Of a DNA stretch of 64,000 nt, positions 1-34,074 are shown in pieces. The position numbers and the translations under genes were made by a program. The notes below the pieces were generated by a model. It did no database searches and was not told the DNA's origin. It saw only the letters and a list, made by a program, of their open reading frames with translations. The stretch's first letter is position 1. Every line of letters starts with the position of its first letter. Origin of the DNA: Phoebastria nigripes (Eukaryota; Chordata; Aves; Procellariiformes; Diomedeidae); NCBI GenBank assembly GCA_035582835.1, contig JAYKAV010002766.1, positions 2,192,234 to 2,256,233 on the forward strand. Reading direction: 5' to 3'.

Positions 1-636
1 CACAAGTGACTGTCTGTAGGGATTTTCTCATCCTGTAGAAAATGTGAGGTGATTCCCCTCTCACTGAAGCCAGTCTAAGTCGGGACTGTGATAGTCTGGC
101 TCTAGTGGTGCCAGCTTTGATCTGCTGCGAAGCTTCACCTTAGGCTCCTCCAAGGTACTTAACTCATGGTTAAGTACAGAATGTTTCTCACCATCTAGGT
201 CCCAGTCTCTATTTCATTATTATCGTCTATGAATGTGAAGATAAAGCTTGTTTCACAGAGTAGGGGCAAGGACTGCAAAGCACTTCTAGATGGAAAGTTT
301 GTGTGACTGGAAAGCAGAGATTTCTCTTAAACTTTGTCTGGCTGAATTCTGAGGTGTCTTGGAGTACAGCTGGAAAGGGGAATGGACCAGGCGGCCGCGC
401 TTTTCCATTTCTACACGACACCCTCAGTTGTAGTTTGCTGTGAACCTCTGAGCAGGTTCTGCGTGTGGTGCTCATACAGCAACATCTGTAAACCTGGCCT
501 TTGGAGCAGGCTTAGGAGACTCACTCTTGCCTTCCTGGACCTTAAGATTCAATACAGCATTATGAAAGAATGGAAATCATGTAACCTGTTATTACATGTG
601 TGTATTTGTTCTCCTTTTCCTTTCCCTTTGTTTTAG

Positions 637-23413
<22,777 letters not shown>

Positions 23414-24920
23414 CTGAAGTGGGGTATTTTCCTTTGAATACACATCAGAAGCACCAAACTGTGAATACGTCCAGCCTTTGGAAAATGTGTATCAAATAAG
23501 CCACGATAATGTCACCTACAGGCATTTTGAACCACAGTGGATGTACAAACTGGAACTGGAAGGAAGCAAGCTGTGTAAGCTGCAAGAAACAACGTCCTGT
23601 GGCACCGATAAATCCTCTGAACAAATTCAAGATGAACTAACCTATTTGATTGGTGCATAAATCCTTTATCTGTTTAGGATTTTAAAAAGTTCCGAGATAT
23701 TTTTAAGGAAAATGGTTGTGTAAGATCTACCATAATGATGTTGGGCATGGAGAGCTAGACTGTGGCTCACGTGACTTCTCAGCCTGATGGCTGGCAGTCC
23801 TTGCTGCCAAAGAACACGTGGAGATCCTAGAGCTCTTCACGAGGACAGGAGAGAAGTGGTGATATTTAGGCAAACAGACACCTTCCGTTATAAATACACG
23901 TACACATACGCTTTTATAATTTTGTTGAACCTGGGATCAAATGTTAGGAAGGCAGAAGCCACTGGCATGTCTGCCAGGGAAGCTATCTAAATGGACAACT
24001 GTCTGGCTGCTGTTAAATGGTCACACGATGCCAGAATCTAGCTCTCGGTCCAGGCTAATACCAACTCTAGCTCTGTTCAGTCTTCGACGTGGAAGAGGTG
24101 CTGTAGGTCAGACTTCAGAGCGATCATGTTACGGGACGAACATTTCTGGGGTATGTACAGGAGAGTGACTGTCCTGGGGTATGTGCAGAAAATCCCTTAC
24201 CTAGCCCAGTAGCTCTGCAGTCTGTCGATATAATCTAGCAAATACTGTGGTGCGCGGAAATTTTTTTTCCCTTAAGGCAGCTTTCCTTTCTCCTCTTTCC
24301 CTACTCCTATGTTTTTGGTTATTTTATAAGGCAAATCTGGAGGGCCTTGTCATTTCAAATGAAAGATACATGCACTCTTTCTCTTTCCACCTTTGCAACG
24401 CGTGCAGTGTTGTACAAAGGATGCAGTATTACTTTTGACAACAGAACTGTGGTAGAAAGTTACCATGTGTGTTTTTTTCCCACCCCACCCAAAGAGATTT
24501 AGTCATAGTGTTGGAAATCGAAAGAGATTTTTTTAAGGCTTGGCTGTTACTGCGTCTTTTTGAAGAGAAAAGCTCCCACATGGTGTTTAGAGAACAGGAC
24601 ATTATCAGATACTGTCTGTATCTCTGTTTTCTCAAGCTATAGATGTGTGTTTCTGATGACCAGTGGTCACAAATTCATTGGAAACCCAAACTATTTTTAA
24701 AGAAGAGAATTGTATGGTTTTTATCTAGCTCTGGTCAGTTATCCATCTTCTGTAACAGGGGTCCGATATTTGATCTTGTCACTAAAATTTCAAGAGATGA
24801 AAATCAACAGCCTTGAATTATATTTCCTTTTTTTTGTTTTGTTTGTTTTTGTTTTTTCATTATTTTTTTAGCAGTAACAAAAGTAATTTAACAAAAATAA
24901 AATCAGAAAGTAGTCTATTG
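23414..24920 (+). other. ZMYM4: ZMYM4 3' UTR with polyadenylation signal
   Basis: Untranslated sequence after the stop. AATAAA at 24896-24901 is followed by GT-rich sequence around 24920-24935, a plausible cleavage region. A T-rich tract occupies about 24828-24870. A second AATAAA at 26894-26899 could give a longer form. The exact end is inferred. Confidence 0.7.
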
Positions 24921-27900
24921 ACGTTGTGTACTCGGTAGTCCTGTCCCTGCCTGTAACAGATTTCACTGATGTATTTTTTAATACAGAAAACTATGTGAAA
25001 AGTAAACCTGCCCCTGATTCTGTCTGATCAAAGCCCATCTGTGTCTGTCATTTCTGATCAAAGATAGTGCTTTCTCCATGTCCTGGCCTAGCACTCCCGG
25101 GGCAAGATGTTTCAGCCATAATACGTACCCTGCCAGTAAACTACCCAGGCGCTTGGAGGCTCAGGGATGCTCCTGTAGGCTGATTTCTTGTTCTGTGAAC
25201 GCTGACCTGTCCCTCCCCACAGTTATATTAAATAGTGAAATAGCAGGCATGNTATTTTGTATTGGGATGGTTGATAGAACGTTTCAGGGAAAACAACCAT
25301 TCTGGAAGGATTAGTGTATAGGTCTGTAGGGGATAAAAGAAGTCCGAGCTGTGTCTGTTGCACACAGGTGTGCCCAGAATCTCGATGTCAGCAGGAGAGG
25401 GGAAGGATCCAGGAATTTCTGTATTTCCTGGGCATCCCCTGCAAGAGCGCAGCTGTTCCTGGCTGCAGCAGGCTGCCTTTGCCCGCTCCCTCCTTCCCTG
25501 ACCACCCCCAGGGAATAAGCAAGGGAGCAGTTAGGACAAGCTGTTGGGAGGGCAGGCTTTTCTTGGGTGGGGATTGTCTAAAAAATAATACCACATCTGA
25601 GTTTTCCCTTAATAGACGTTAACAGAAATATTCCCATAGAATAAAGTAGTATATTTGTATTTTATGAGAAACGTACTCATTTTTCTTTCTCTGAAGACCC
25701 TCACTCTTTCTTGTCTGTGAACACTTTCAACGTTAATTTTTCCCAGGTACTTGGAATGAAAGATATTTGCCTTTCATATTCTCTCAGCAAGGAAAGTTAA
25801 ATCACTTTAAGCTTGACTGGCTGAAAGCAAAGTTGTTAAACATTGTGCTAACTCCTTTTACTTAGTGGCTCTGAGAGAAAGGTTCCAGTGCAGTTTGATG
25901 ATATAATTAACAGAACAAGTAGTTTTAGTTTCAATTTCTCTGGTCAGATACCTTCTGCTTGGAGGCCCTTTGGCAACGGTGTACGTTGTCCAGGGTGTGC
26001 CTGGGCTGTCTTTGCCTCTTGAGGAATTTCTCGTCAGCCCAGCTAGAGTTCACACTGACTTACAAGATGGATNACCTTGAAAGATTAAAATATATTTATA
26101 GATTATACACACAGGATCAAAGTTCTAAACACATAGACCAAGTTGTTTATNATAAACATATCTGAATCATTTGCTGACCGTGCAACAATGTTTATTACTT
26201 GAAATACTCTTAAGGAGAAAAATCATGCTGTAGTCTCAGTGTGGACAGAGAAACGACAAAGATGAGTGTGAGANAGAAAAATAGAAGATGATGCTTCCTG
26301 CTAACAGGGTTTCTATTGCTGTGCCTTCCCACTGCTTGACACATGTTGTTTAACTCTCCTTAATTTTCAGTGTGCAGGGATGATGGCATAGCTGTGCAGA
26401 CCAGTTTGAGAGCGTGGAAGTGAGCATGTTGTGTTACTCGTTGCCGAGTGTATTCACAGTTCTGGCTGTTAACACAAGTCTTTGGATTTTGCAGAGATTT
26501 TTGTTCAAAATGCTTCTGGAGCGTGGCTATTACCTCCGCAGCGTCGGCAGTTTCCTGGCAGTTCTCACTGCGGGAGGTGCTCGGTGCAAACCTGCTGCTC
26601 TCTCCTGGCTTCGGTTGACTAAAGAAGGAAACTGGGGGCACGTTGAATGCCACAGAATTAGGTGCAAAAAGAAGTTAAATTATCTTATGAATTATTCTGC
26701 CAACTACTGATCTAAAAGAAACCCTTGGATTTCTCTGGCAGTAGTTTCCAGCCGAGTGATGGCTCCTCAGAGACTTGAAATAAAATGGCAGCAAAGTCAC
26801 CCATTTCACGATTCCCCAGGGTGTGCTCCCACAACGGCACGGCTTCACCAGTGCCATTTTAGTGCCAGGGTCACAGAAGTGACTCTGAACGTGCAATAAA
26901 GTCTTTGTTTTTTGGTAACAATCTCAGTAACTCTTCCCAGTCCCTTGAGCAATAGTTTCACTGTTGCCTTAAATTAAAAAAAAAAAAAAAACCAACAAAA
27001 AAACCAGAACAAATGCTCATGTATAAAATCCTTACGGTGCTCTTCTCAAACCACCGTCACCATGCTTGCTGTCTAGGCTGGAGTTTTGCTCCCATCAGCA
27101 CAACAGGTCCCCCCCTCTTTTTCTTTCATGTGTCATCCATTTTAAACATTCCTAACAGAGCAGAGGCAAAATTAAGATGTGCTGTCTTCTATTAAATAGC
27201 TGCTCATCTGCAGTACGTCCCCAGTAGCATCGTCAGCCTTAAAAGACTTAAAGAAATAACAAGTTGTGAGCAGTTGAGCTACTGAGCAGTTACTGTTCCT
27301 TTCTTTTGCAAGAGAAACTATCCAGTTTTGAGGACGGTGTTTTGTAACCGAGTATGAGCACCAAAAATCTGTAAAAATCACGGACCATCGCTGAGGAGAA
27401 AGTCTAGAAGGAGTTTTAGGAGCAATGAAGCTGAATGGGAGTGTACGCTGCCTCTTGGAGTTGCAGGTCTTGCCTCGCTGATGGCTGGTATGAGTGGAGT
27501 AGGCATGAGCCACCGCTTTTCATCGCCTCATCTTTGGCAGATGAAATGGCAAGACTAGTCCCTACANGATCACCTCCTTTCTCGTCTTACTTACGTCTTA
27601 GTGTGGTCAGCTGCTTGAGAGAAATCTCTTTCCCCAGCATGATGGCTGCAGATTTGTCGGGCAGGTAGGACTAACTCTGCTTTTATATCTTCCCTGGCAG
27701 GAAACGGTTGGCTTGAAAAGGTGGGATGGAGTGTTTTTGCACAATACTATTGCATTTGTTAAAAAGTTGGCTCCAGCCCTTTCTTAGAGGTTGGGTTTTT
27801 TAAACTAAGGGGGAAATTACTCATTTAGTCTGACCGCTGGCATGAACAGATCCCCTCTAACTTCATCCCGTGGCACCCATGTCAAGCCCATAGCACCTGG

Positions 27901-30279
27901 CTGAGCTGTAAGATCTTGCCTTTTTATCTTCAGTTTCCTCCCCCTGCCATTTCCAAGAAGCATTCGATTACTTTTGTGTTGTGCTTTATGAGGAAACTAT
28001 TTTGGACACACCAGAAGGAGGGAGTAATAACGGAGCGAGTGGTGGCAGAGGAGCTGTTGTAGGGTGCTGGGAAGGGTCTGGGCGGTGGGATGCTCTTGCC
28101 GTGTCTGGGCTGGTTTGGGCAGGTGGGCGATTGTACACGGCAGGAAACTAATACGGATATTTAAGTGTCTAGGTTTCATCATTTTATATTCAAAGCATCT
28201 CAACTGGATGCTATTAAGAAAAATTAGTGAATGTGGGCACAGGTCATAGACGGGACAAACTTAGAAAGAACCTGAATTTAAAAGGGTTCCAGTTCCTGCA
28301 CCTAGCGTGCTCGCTCTTCTGCTGTTTCGTGGCAAATTGCAAAATCTGCAACAGCTTTTTTATTTTTCAGTTTTCATCAATAGATGCTGCTGCCGTGGAG
28401 GTCATTAGCGCTCAGTCGATGGCACCAGTGCTAGCTCTGGTCCAGGGAGTGTTGCAGGGCTGTAGAATGGTTTTAAGAGTCATAAAGGCTCGAAGGAGCC
28501 CAGCATCTTGTATTCTTCTAGCCACACTACTTCAATGTCCTTTGGACAGTAACATCCACTAAGCTAATGGTTTTTCAGCAGAGATATGTTTTTTATTAAA
28601 GAAACAAAACCTGAAATATCTTAGATTATCACCTGCTCGGAGGGAAAGAGGGAATTTATTACAATTAAACAGTCAAGCTAAACAAAACATCAAACACCAA
28701 ATCTCAAAATGCATCCCAAGTGCACAATTTCAATTAACACAAATCTGGTCCAACTTCCCGGTGTTCGGACTTGTTGATGCAGGCTGCGATAGCCACATGA
28801 GCTACGGCTTGGTGAATTTTGTGGTTCATAGTCGACTTATTAGATATGCCAACGAACAGCATACCTAGGGTCTTAGGTCTACAAGTGTTGGACTTTTTAT
28901 TCTCTCTTCTACATATTTATAACACGAAAAGCCAGAACAATTTGAAAAGGTCTCTTCGACCTGCTGGGAGCCAGGCTTCTTCCTTTAAGAGAAGGGTGTG
29001 GGTGACGACTCTTGACTTTCTCCCCAGTTAAGCCACTGACTCCTCATATAGCCCAGGAGCCAGCATACACGTCACGTCACTACTGTTGTATCAATGAAGC
29101 CTCATGTTTCGTCCCTTGCCAATCTGTACCTCGGTTGTACCCATCTGTAAATTGGCCAGATTTTCCTACCTCGTTTGGGCATTATGAGGCTAAATTCTGT
29201 AGGATGCTTTGCAGCCCCGTGATGAAAGGTGCTATATAACTGCAAAGTGTTACTTCAAAAGATTTAAATAGGTCACCAGTGCATCATAACCTATATTAAA
29301 AAGACTTTTTCTTATATAAGAATTTATAGAGTTCAATGTATGGTATTAATAAGTGAATTATTGAGACCCCAAAAATAGTTTTTGTTTGAATCGTATCTGT
29401 ATTCTGGAAAAGTGATTAAAAACCTTTAACCTTAATAAAAGAGTACATCCTCATTTCCTGTATGATGTTGGAATCTAAGTTTAAAAGCAGAATGTCACAG
29501 ATTTTAAGGGGCGGGGGGTTAGTTGTTTCTAAGCCAGCATTTAAATAGCAGCTTACTATCTTCACAGCAAGGCTTGGTCTTTCCCACACGGCCGTACAGC
29601 AGCTCACACTGAGTTTTGCTCCTCTTCGAAGCCTCTGGGATCGGCTGTAATTAGATCAATCCCCAGCCGAGTTTGTCACACGCACCCCTGCCCCCAAACC
29701 GAAGGCAGGAGAAGTGGTGTCTGCTTGAGCAGTGCCTGATGCCGTCAGCGAGCAGGGGAGTCCTTGGGACCGAACATCGCCTTTGCTCTGTCACCCTGAA
29801 ATGCCAGAATCACCCAAGAGCCACAGTAACACGGAAACACCATCGCTCGCCTGAGACCCTCATTACGCGGCGCTTGGTGTGGCTTCCAGTAAAGGCAGGG
29901 AAAGTCTCATGGGTTTCCGAGTGAGGTCCCTAAGGCTCCTCTGTGTTAGGAGCCACCAGAGCTTTACTCAGTGCAGTTTTTAAGGCCCCGATCAGGCAGC
30001 TGGTTTACACCTATTTTAAACCGTGCTGGTGCAGCCACAGCCGAGCAAGCGCCTGTGCAGCCAGCACAGCCTCACCGGGGGGAAATAAGGGAAGACTGGC
30101 GAGGAGGATTGTAAACATGCTCAAGTGACTTGCAGCTGGGGTGTCGAAAAACACATATATCATACTAACTGTTGTTTGGCCTTGTGTGTTGGACAAGTAG
30201 AACATCTGTGTTTTAGAAAAAATCCTGAGGCACTTGGCAGGGACCTGGGCCCCGACCCCATACCAACCACCACAACACC
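24921..30279. other. Intergenic between ZMYM4 and the ISG12 pair
   Basis: About 5.4 kb with no coding exon or RNA gene that I can support; all open frames are short and lack conserved residues. Contents seen: a second AATAAA (26894-26899) with a T/G-rich downstream element, an A16 run at 26976-26991, another AATAAA near 29434, and scattered single N bases. It moves from AT-rich to GC-rich toward 30 kb. Confidence 0.6.
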
Positions 30280-30468
30280 CCCACCTGCAAACCACCTTTA
30301 TTGGTTTCAATGCACGCATTGCTCAAGAGGATCCGCAGCTCTCAAGAGGGCGGCCGAGTCGCTGGGGGGTCTGCGGGGGCTTCCCAGCGCCTGCCATGCT
30401 GCCCAGCAGAAACCTCAGGCTCAGGCACCTTCTTGGCTTCAACTTGGTTCGTCACCTGGAGTTGTCTT
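30280..30468 (-). other. 3' UTR of ISG12 gene A with polyadenylation signal
   Basis: TTTATT on the plus strand at 30297-30302 gives AATAAA on the minus strand about 170 nt after the stop. The cleavage position near 30280 is inferred. Confidence 0.65.
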
Positions 30469-30560
30469 CTACTTGAACAGCTTGGCACCAGCTGCTGCAC
30501 AGAGTGGCCCCAGCGTAGATGTCAGCCCGACTTTGGCACCAAGCGAGAAACCTGCAGCTC
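30469..30560 (-). CDS. ISG12 gene A exon 3, C-terminus
   Basis: Acceptor gtctttgcag; reads [17 protein letters not shown] and ends LFK with TAG at 30471-30469. Less conserved, as is usual for the C-terminal exon of this family. Confidence 0.82.
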
Positions 30561-31599
30561 CTGCAAAGACAGAAAGAGGCGTGATGCCCCGGGAGCATCG
30601 ATGCTGCCTGCTGAGGGACCAAGCACCAGACAGAGATAGCCAAGGACTTCTCCTGGGCAGAGACAGCCAAGGACCTCTCCGGACTGTGCCAAGGAGCCAG
30701 CCTGGGAGTGGGCTCTGCTCCCCAAGCACAGCCACCCCTTTCTGGCTCCGGCCAGCACTGCTGACGAATGCAGGCGTTGTTCTTGGCAGAAGAGCAGACG
30801 CCCACCTGCACAGCCCCCGATGTCTTCAGCCTTGGGTGCCCTACCCCAGCAAGTCCTGACTCTTCCTACCACATTGTGGATTTATCCCTTCCCACAGTTT
30901 TGGGCGATTCAGACCAATGATGGGTTAAAGGGCTGGTTTGGCTCTACAGCAAGCCGAGCATATAACCCTGTGCAGCCCTCCGGGGATGAACCCAGTGCAG
31001 CTAAGCTCCCCTGCCCTCCCCACTCACCGATCGACTGCAGCACGGCCACAGTGCTGCCGGCAGCCACTCCTCCGTTGTTGGCTATGGCAGCTGCTGACAT
31101 CATCTTGGCAGCCATGGACCCAGCGGCGATGCCGGTTGCTGTAAACCCCAGCGCCCAGATGCCCGCCGGGATGCCAATGAGTGCCACTCCTGCAGGCAGG
31201 ACATCGTGGTGTCAGTGTGGTCTCTGCGACCCACATCTCCCCTGCCACCAGCGCCCCGGATCCAGCCTCCCAGAAAGGACAGAGGCGTCAGAGCGGGGAG
31301 CGAGGGCTGCGGGGTGCAGGGATGGGGACACCCCACCCTCGGGGAGGAGAGGAGAGGCATGCAGGGCTGCAGCAGCAGGTGCAGACAGATTTCCAGGCAC
31401 AGGCCAGCGTTGTCCTCTCCCTCGCAGCTGCGCCCAAAGTCTCCCCGGCGCTCGCAGCCCCCCAGCCCGGTCAGGTCCCCCACTGCCAGCCCGGGGACAG
31501 GACCGGGCAGCGAACCCAAGCGCTGCTGACCCAACGCCAGACCCTCACCTACTCCGACAGCGGCTCCAATGGTTGCTCCTTTGGTTTTATTTTGCATCG
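30469..31599 (-). CDS. ISG12/IFI27-family gene A (interferon-alpha-inducible-like)
   Basis: Three exons: 31549-31599 (ATG at 31597-31595), 31028-31189 and 30469-30560, with AG/GT borders and matching phases. 303 nt from that ATG, 100 residues. The core exon encodes the ISG12 motif: Gly/Ala-rich hydrophobic helices with [20 protein letters not shown] and [20 protein letters not shown]. The C-terminal exon ends GAKLFK. Family knowledge: small membrane proteins of mitochondria, ER or nuclear envelope, interferon-induced, affecting apoptosis and viral replication. The first exon opens with two bases of a split codon right after a pyrimidine-rich acceptor (cttcttag), so an upstream exon exists, untranslated or adding an ATG. 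No ISRE is seen within about 400 bp. I cannot choose among IFI6, IFI27 and IFI27L2 names. Confidence 0.85.
30632..30686. repeat. Two-copy direct repeat of about 27 bp in gene A intron
   Basis: The unit with the core agccaaggac and a ctcc end occurs twice in tandem, with a few mismatches, in the last intron of ISG12 gene A. Confidence 0.6.
31028..31189 (-). CDS. ISG12 gene A exon 2, core motif
   Basis: 162 nt, identical in length and phase to the core exon of gene B. Acceptor ctgcag, donor gtgagt. Contains [15 protein letters not shown]. Confidence 0.9.
31549..31599 (-). CDS. ISG12 gene A exon 1 (first visible coding exon)
   Basis: Acceptor on the minus strand is a CCTTTTTCCTTCTTAG tract; the donor is gtgagg. 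Encodes [16 protein letters not shown] from 31597. It corresponds to exon 2 of gene B (GATIGIG), and both begin in phase 1. Confidence 0.78.
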   Translation of the reverse strand, partial: RCKIKPKEQPLEPLSE

Positions 31600-31619
31600 C
31601 TAAGAAGGAAAAAGGCAGG

Positions 31620-32000
31620 CAGGAGGGTGGGCGGGCAGCAAAGCTTCGCTCGGACGGGGCCGAGCGCGCTGTGCCGGGCAGGGCAGGGGCGGCGGTGCCG
31701 GCAGCAGCCCCCCCCCAGCCCGGCCCCCCCGGCTTCAGCTGCCCCCGGCCCCCGCAGACCCCCGGGGAAGCGGCCAGCGACGGGAGCGGCCCCGCTGCTC
31801 CGGGGCCGGGAGGAGAGGGGAGAAGGGGCGCACCCCGGGGTGCCCACCGCCCGCGGCCGCCCGGCCCGCCCGCCTGCCCGGCCCGCCGCGCCCCGGCCAC
31901 CCGGAACGGTGCCGGAGTTGGGGCCGCCCCGCCCCGCCCGTCCCCGCCCCGGGGCCGCCCCCGCTCGGCGCATCACGCCCCGGGGAGGAGGCGGAGGTCT
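31620..32000. other. CpG-dense GC-rich island between ISG12 genes A and B
   Basis: Almost purely G/C with many CG dinucleotides, notably 31780-31980. It contains the presumed upstream region of gene A and abuts the polyadenylation signal of gene B. No TATA box and no TTTCnnTTTC motif is visible. Long open frames here exist on both strands because stops are rare. Confidence 0.6.
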
Positions 32001-32181
32001 GCGTTGGGGCGTCTTTATTTGCGGGGGGGTCAGATACAGCGGAGGGGGGCAAGGGAGAGATGGAGGGGGCACGGGAGAGATGCAGGGGGTCCCAGCGGGG
32101 GTCCGGGGGGGGTCGCAGCGGGGGTCCGGCGTGGGGGATCACGGCAGACTTCAGTGAGGGTCCCGGCAGGGATCCGGCAGA
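31995..32181 (-). other. 3' UTR of ISG12 gene B with polyadenylation signal and G-rich repeats
   Basis: AATAAA on the minus strand at 32019-32014. Between the stop and the signal, the plus strand carries imperfect tandem G-rich units (agcgggggtccgg, gggagagatg), a small minisatellite-like tract at about 32040-32170. Confidence 0.65.
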
Positions 32182-32258
32182 TCACAGCAGGACAGCTGCG
32201 ATGACAGCCCCGATGGCTGACAGGGCAGCCTTCACACCTGTGGGGACTCCTGCTGCCC
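32182..32258 (-). CDS. ISG12 gene B exon 4, C-terminus
   Basis: Acceptor cttcctcag; reads [18 protein letters not shown] and ends VLL with TGA at 32184-32182. Confidence 0.88.
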
Positions 32259-33578
32259 CTGAGGAAGAGGAGGAGAAATCAGCCCGAGCCCCCCAGCCCA
32301 GCCCCAGCCCCGGCATGGGGCCCCCACAGCGTCCCATTTCCTGGGGGAGCACCCCGAGGAGGAGCAGACCCCCCCAGACCTCACCTCCTGCTGCCATCAG
32401 GCGGCCCCGCAGCCAGGCCAGCGCAGCCAGCGGGGCCGCACCGGGCACCCTAGAGCGGGTGGGACCCTGGGGATCCCCACTCCCATGGCCACCCCAGGCC
32501 CTCGCCATGCTGCTGGTACCGCCCGGGGAGGCCGAAACACGGGGTGCACTGTGGTGACCTCATGGGCACCCCGCAGCACTGCGCCGGGAGCACTCACCGA
32601 GCGACTGTGCTATGGCCACTAGGCTCCCGGCGGCCACCCTCCCGCCATTGGCCATGGCAGTTAGAGACATCATTCTGGCGGCCACGGATCCAGCTGCAAT
32701 TCCTGCTTTGGTGAAGCCCAGAGCATACAGGGCTGCCGGCACCACAGCCATAGAAACTCCTGCATCGGAGAGCAGCAGCGGTGACACTCCCACAGGCACA
32801 CGCGTGTCCCCAGGCTGCAAAACCCTCAGCCCCGGGTCGCTCCTCAGACACACGGGTCCCCCAGCCCCGAAACTGGGGCTGCGTGGAGGCAGAGCTCCAG
32901 CTCACCCGGGACAGCCCGGAGCAGAGCGGGTGGTGCAGGGTCCCAGGCCCAAACCTCCCTAGCAGGGGCAATCAGTGGGGTCCTGCACATGGGCTTCCCG
33001 GGACAGGCCGAGGGGCAGTGTTTTGGGGAGGGGGCGGCACCCCCCGGGAGGGTCTGTGTGTGCAGAGCAGCAGCATGAAGCCCTGGGAAAGTGATTTATT
33101 TCCGCATGGCGTCAGCCATCCCCATGCCCACCAGCACCTTACCGATCCCTATGGTCGCCCCGATGGCAGGGCCGACAAAATCTGTAACAAAGGAGAGATT
33201 GCGGGCGGTCAGCCGGCAGGGCTGAAAGCGAAGGCAGCACTGCAAGGGACTCCTCCATCCCCCGCCTGCACCCCAGGCCCCTTCCCACCCGCAGGAGCAG
33301 CGCGTGCCCCTTCCCAGGAGCTCCCCGCTGCCTCACACCACCGGGACAGCAGCTCGCGCCTTCTCCAAAACGCCAGGGAAGTGAGTCCTCGCTGGCACAG
33401 CCCTGATGCCCGCGGCCAGCCCCGGCCCCGGCCCACGAGAGCCCCTCGCCCCTGAGCCCCCCGGTGCCTTCACTCAAAAGCAGAGGGAGGTTTGCCGCGC
33501 GCCCAGGGGCCGGTGCCCCGTGTCCCCCGCGCTCTCGTGCTGCGGGGCCCATGCCCCTGACCCTGTGAGCTTACCCAT
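32182..33578 (-). CDS. ISG12/IFI27-family gene B (interferon-alpha-inducible-like)
   Basis: Four coding exons: 33575-33578, 33143-33181, 32598-32759 and 32182-32258, all with AG/GT borders and matching phases. 282 nt, 93 residues. Start [15 protein letters not shown]; core [18 protein letters not shown] and [20 protein letters not shown]; end AVIAAVLL then TGA. The start ATG lies in CCCACCATGG, a full Kozak match, and only four coding bases precede the first intron, which is usual in this family. Three hydrophobic Ala/Gly/Val helices suggest a small integral membrane protein. It lies head-to-tail with gene A, about 580 bp upstream of A's first visible exon. The CRE/GAS/ISRE group 440-500 bp upstream (34021-34074) predicts induction by type I and II interferon. 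Closest relatives by eye: IFI27L2, IFI6 and chicken ISG12-2. Confidence 0.88.
32598..32759 (-). CDS. ISG12 gene B exon 3, core motif
   Basis: 162 nt; acceptor ccgatgcag, donor gtgagt. Contains [20 protein letters not shown]. Same length and border sequences as the gene A core exon, evidence of tandem duplication. Confidence 0.92.
33143..33181 (-). CDS. ISG12 gene B exon 2
   Basis: 39 nt; acceptor ctttgttacag, donor gtaagg. Completes Asp, then [12 protein letters not shown]. Confidence 0.85.
33575..33578 (-). CDS. ISG12 gene B exon 1 (4 coding bases)
   Basis: ATGG followed by donor gtaagc. The bases before the ATG (a C-run, AG, then GCCAGCCCACC) could be a 5' UTR with its own acceptor, so a further non-coding exon near 33960-34020 is likely. 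Confidence 0.75.
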
Positions 33579-34020
33579 GGTGGGCTGGCCTGGGGGGGGT
33601 GGCCGCTGGAGTGAGAGGTGTGCCGGGTCCGGTCTGAGCCTGGTCCTTCAGGGAGCAAGAACAAGACTTTCTTCCTAGGGTGGTGTGGGTGGCGAGCGGG
33701 GCCAGTGGGGTCTTGCTCTCCTGCCCGGGCACCCTCAGCCACCCCCCTCCCCCCCAAGAGCGCCTGGCCACCCCACAAAAGCAGACACCCCCCAGACCTC
33801 GCGTTTCTTCCCAGCCCAGGGCTCCCTGGCCTCTCTGCCAGCCCAGCAAGGCGAGCAGCCCCCTGCTTTTGTCCCCCCCCCTTGGAAAAGGGGTGTTGTC
33901 CCCAAACACCCCTCGTGGGGCCCCAGCACCCCATGCCACCAACCTGTCCGTCTGCCGCNCACCGAGTGTGCTGGTCAGTGCTGCCGGAGCGCGCCTGCCG
34001 CTGGTAGCAGGAGCCTCAGG

Positions 34021-34074
34021 TGACGTCAGGACAGCAAATTTCCAAGAAACCGCTCCGCTGGGTTTCGTTTTCCC
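34021..34074 (-). promoter_or_regulatory. Interferon-type promoter: CRE, GAS and ISRE matches
   Basis: Three textbook motifs within 54 bp: TGACGTCA (CRE, 34021-34028), TTCCAAGAA (STAT GAS form TTCnnnGAA, 34040-34048) and, on the minus strand, GGGAAAACGAAACC (ISRE form GAAAnnGAAAC, 34061-34074). They lie 440-500 bp upstream of the gene B start codon, leaving room for one non-coding exon. Function is inferred from motif identity and from the interferon-inducible family next to it. Confidence 0.75.

Noticed and set aside
382..636. Open frame just before the first ZMYM4 exon
   Set aside because: It runs through the acceptor of exon w1 and has no family similarity; intronic.
30820..32157. Open frame of 445 codons on the plus strand
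   Set aside because: Antisense to both ISG12 genes and the CpG block, with low-complexity Pro/Ala/Arg composition. Stops are rare simply because of high GC; equally long frames exist in other phases.
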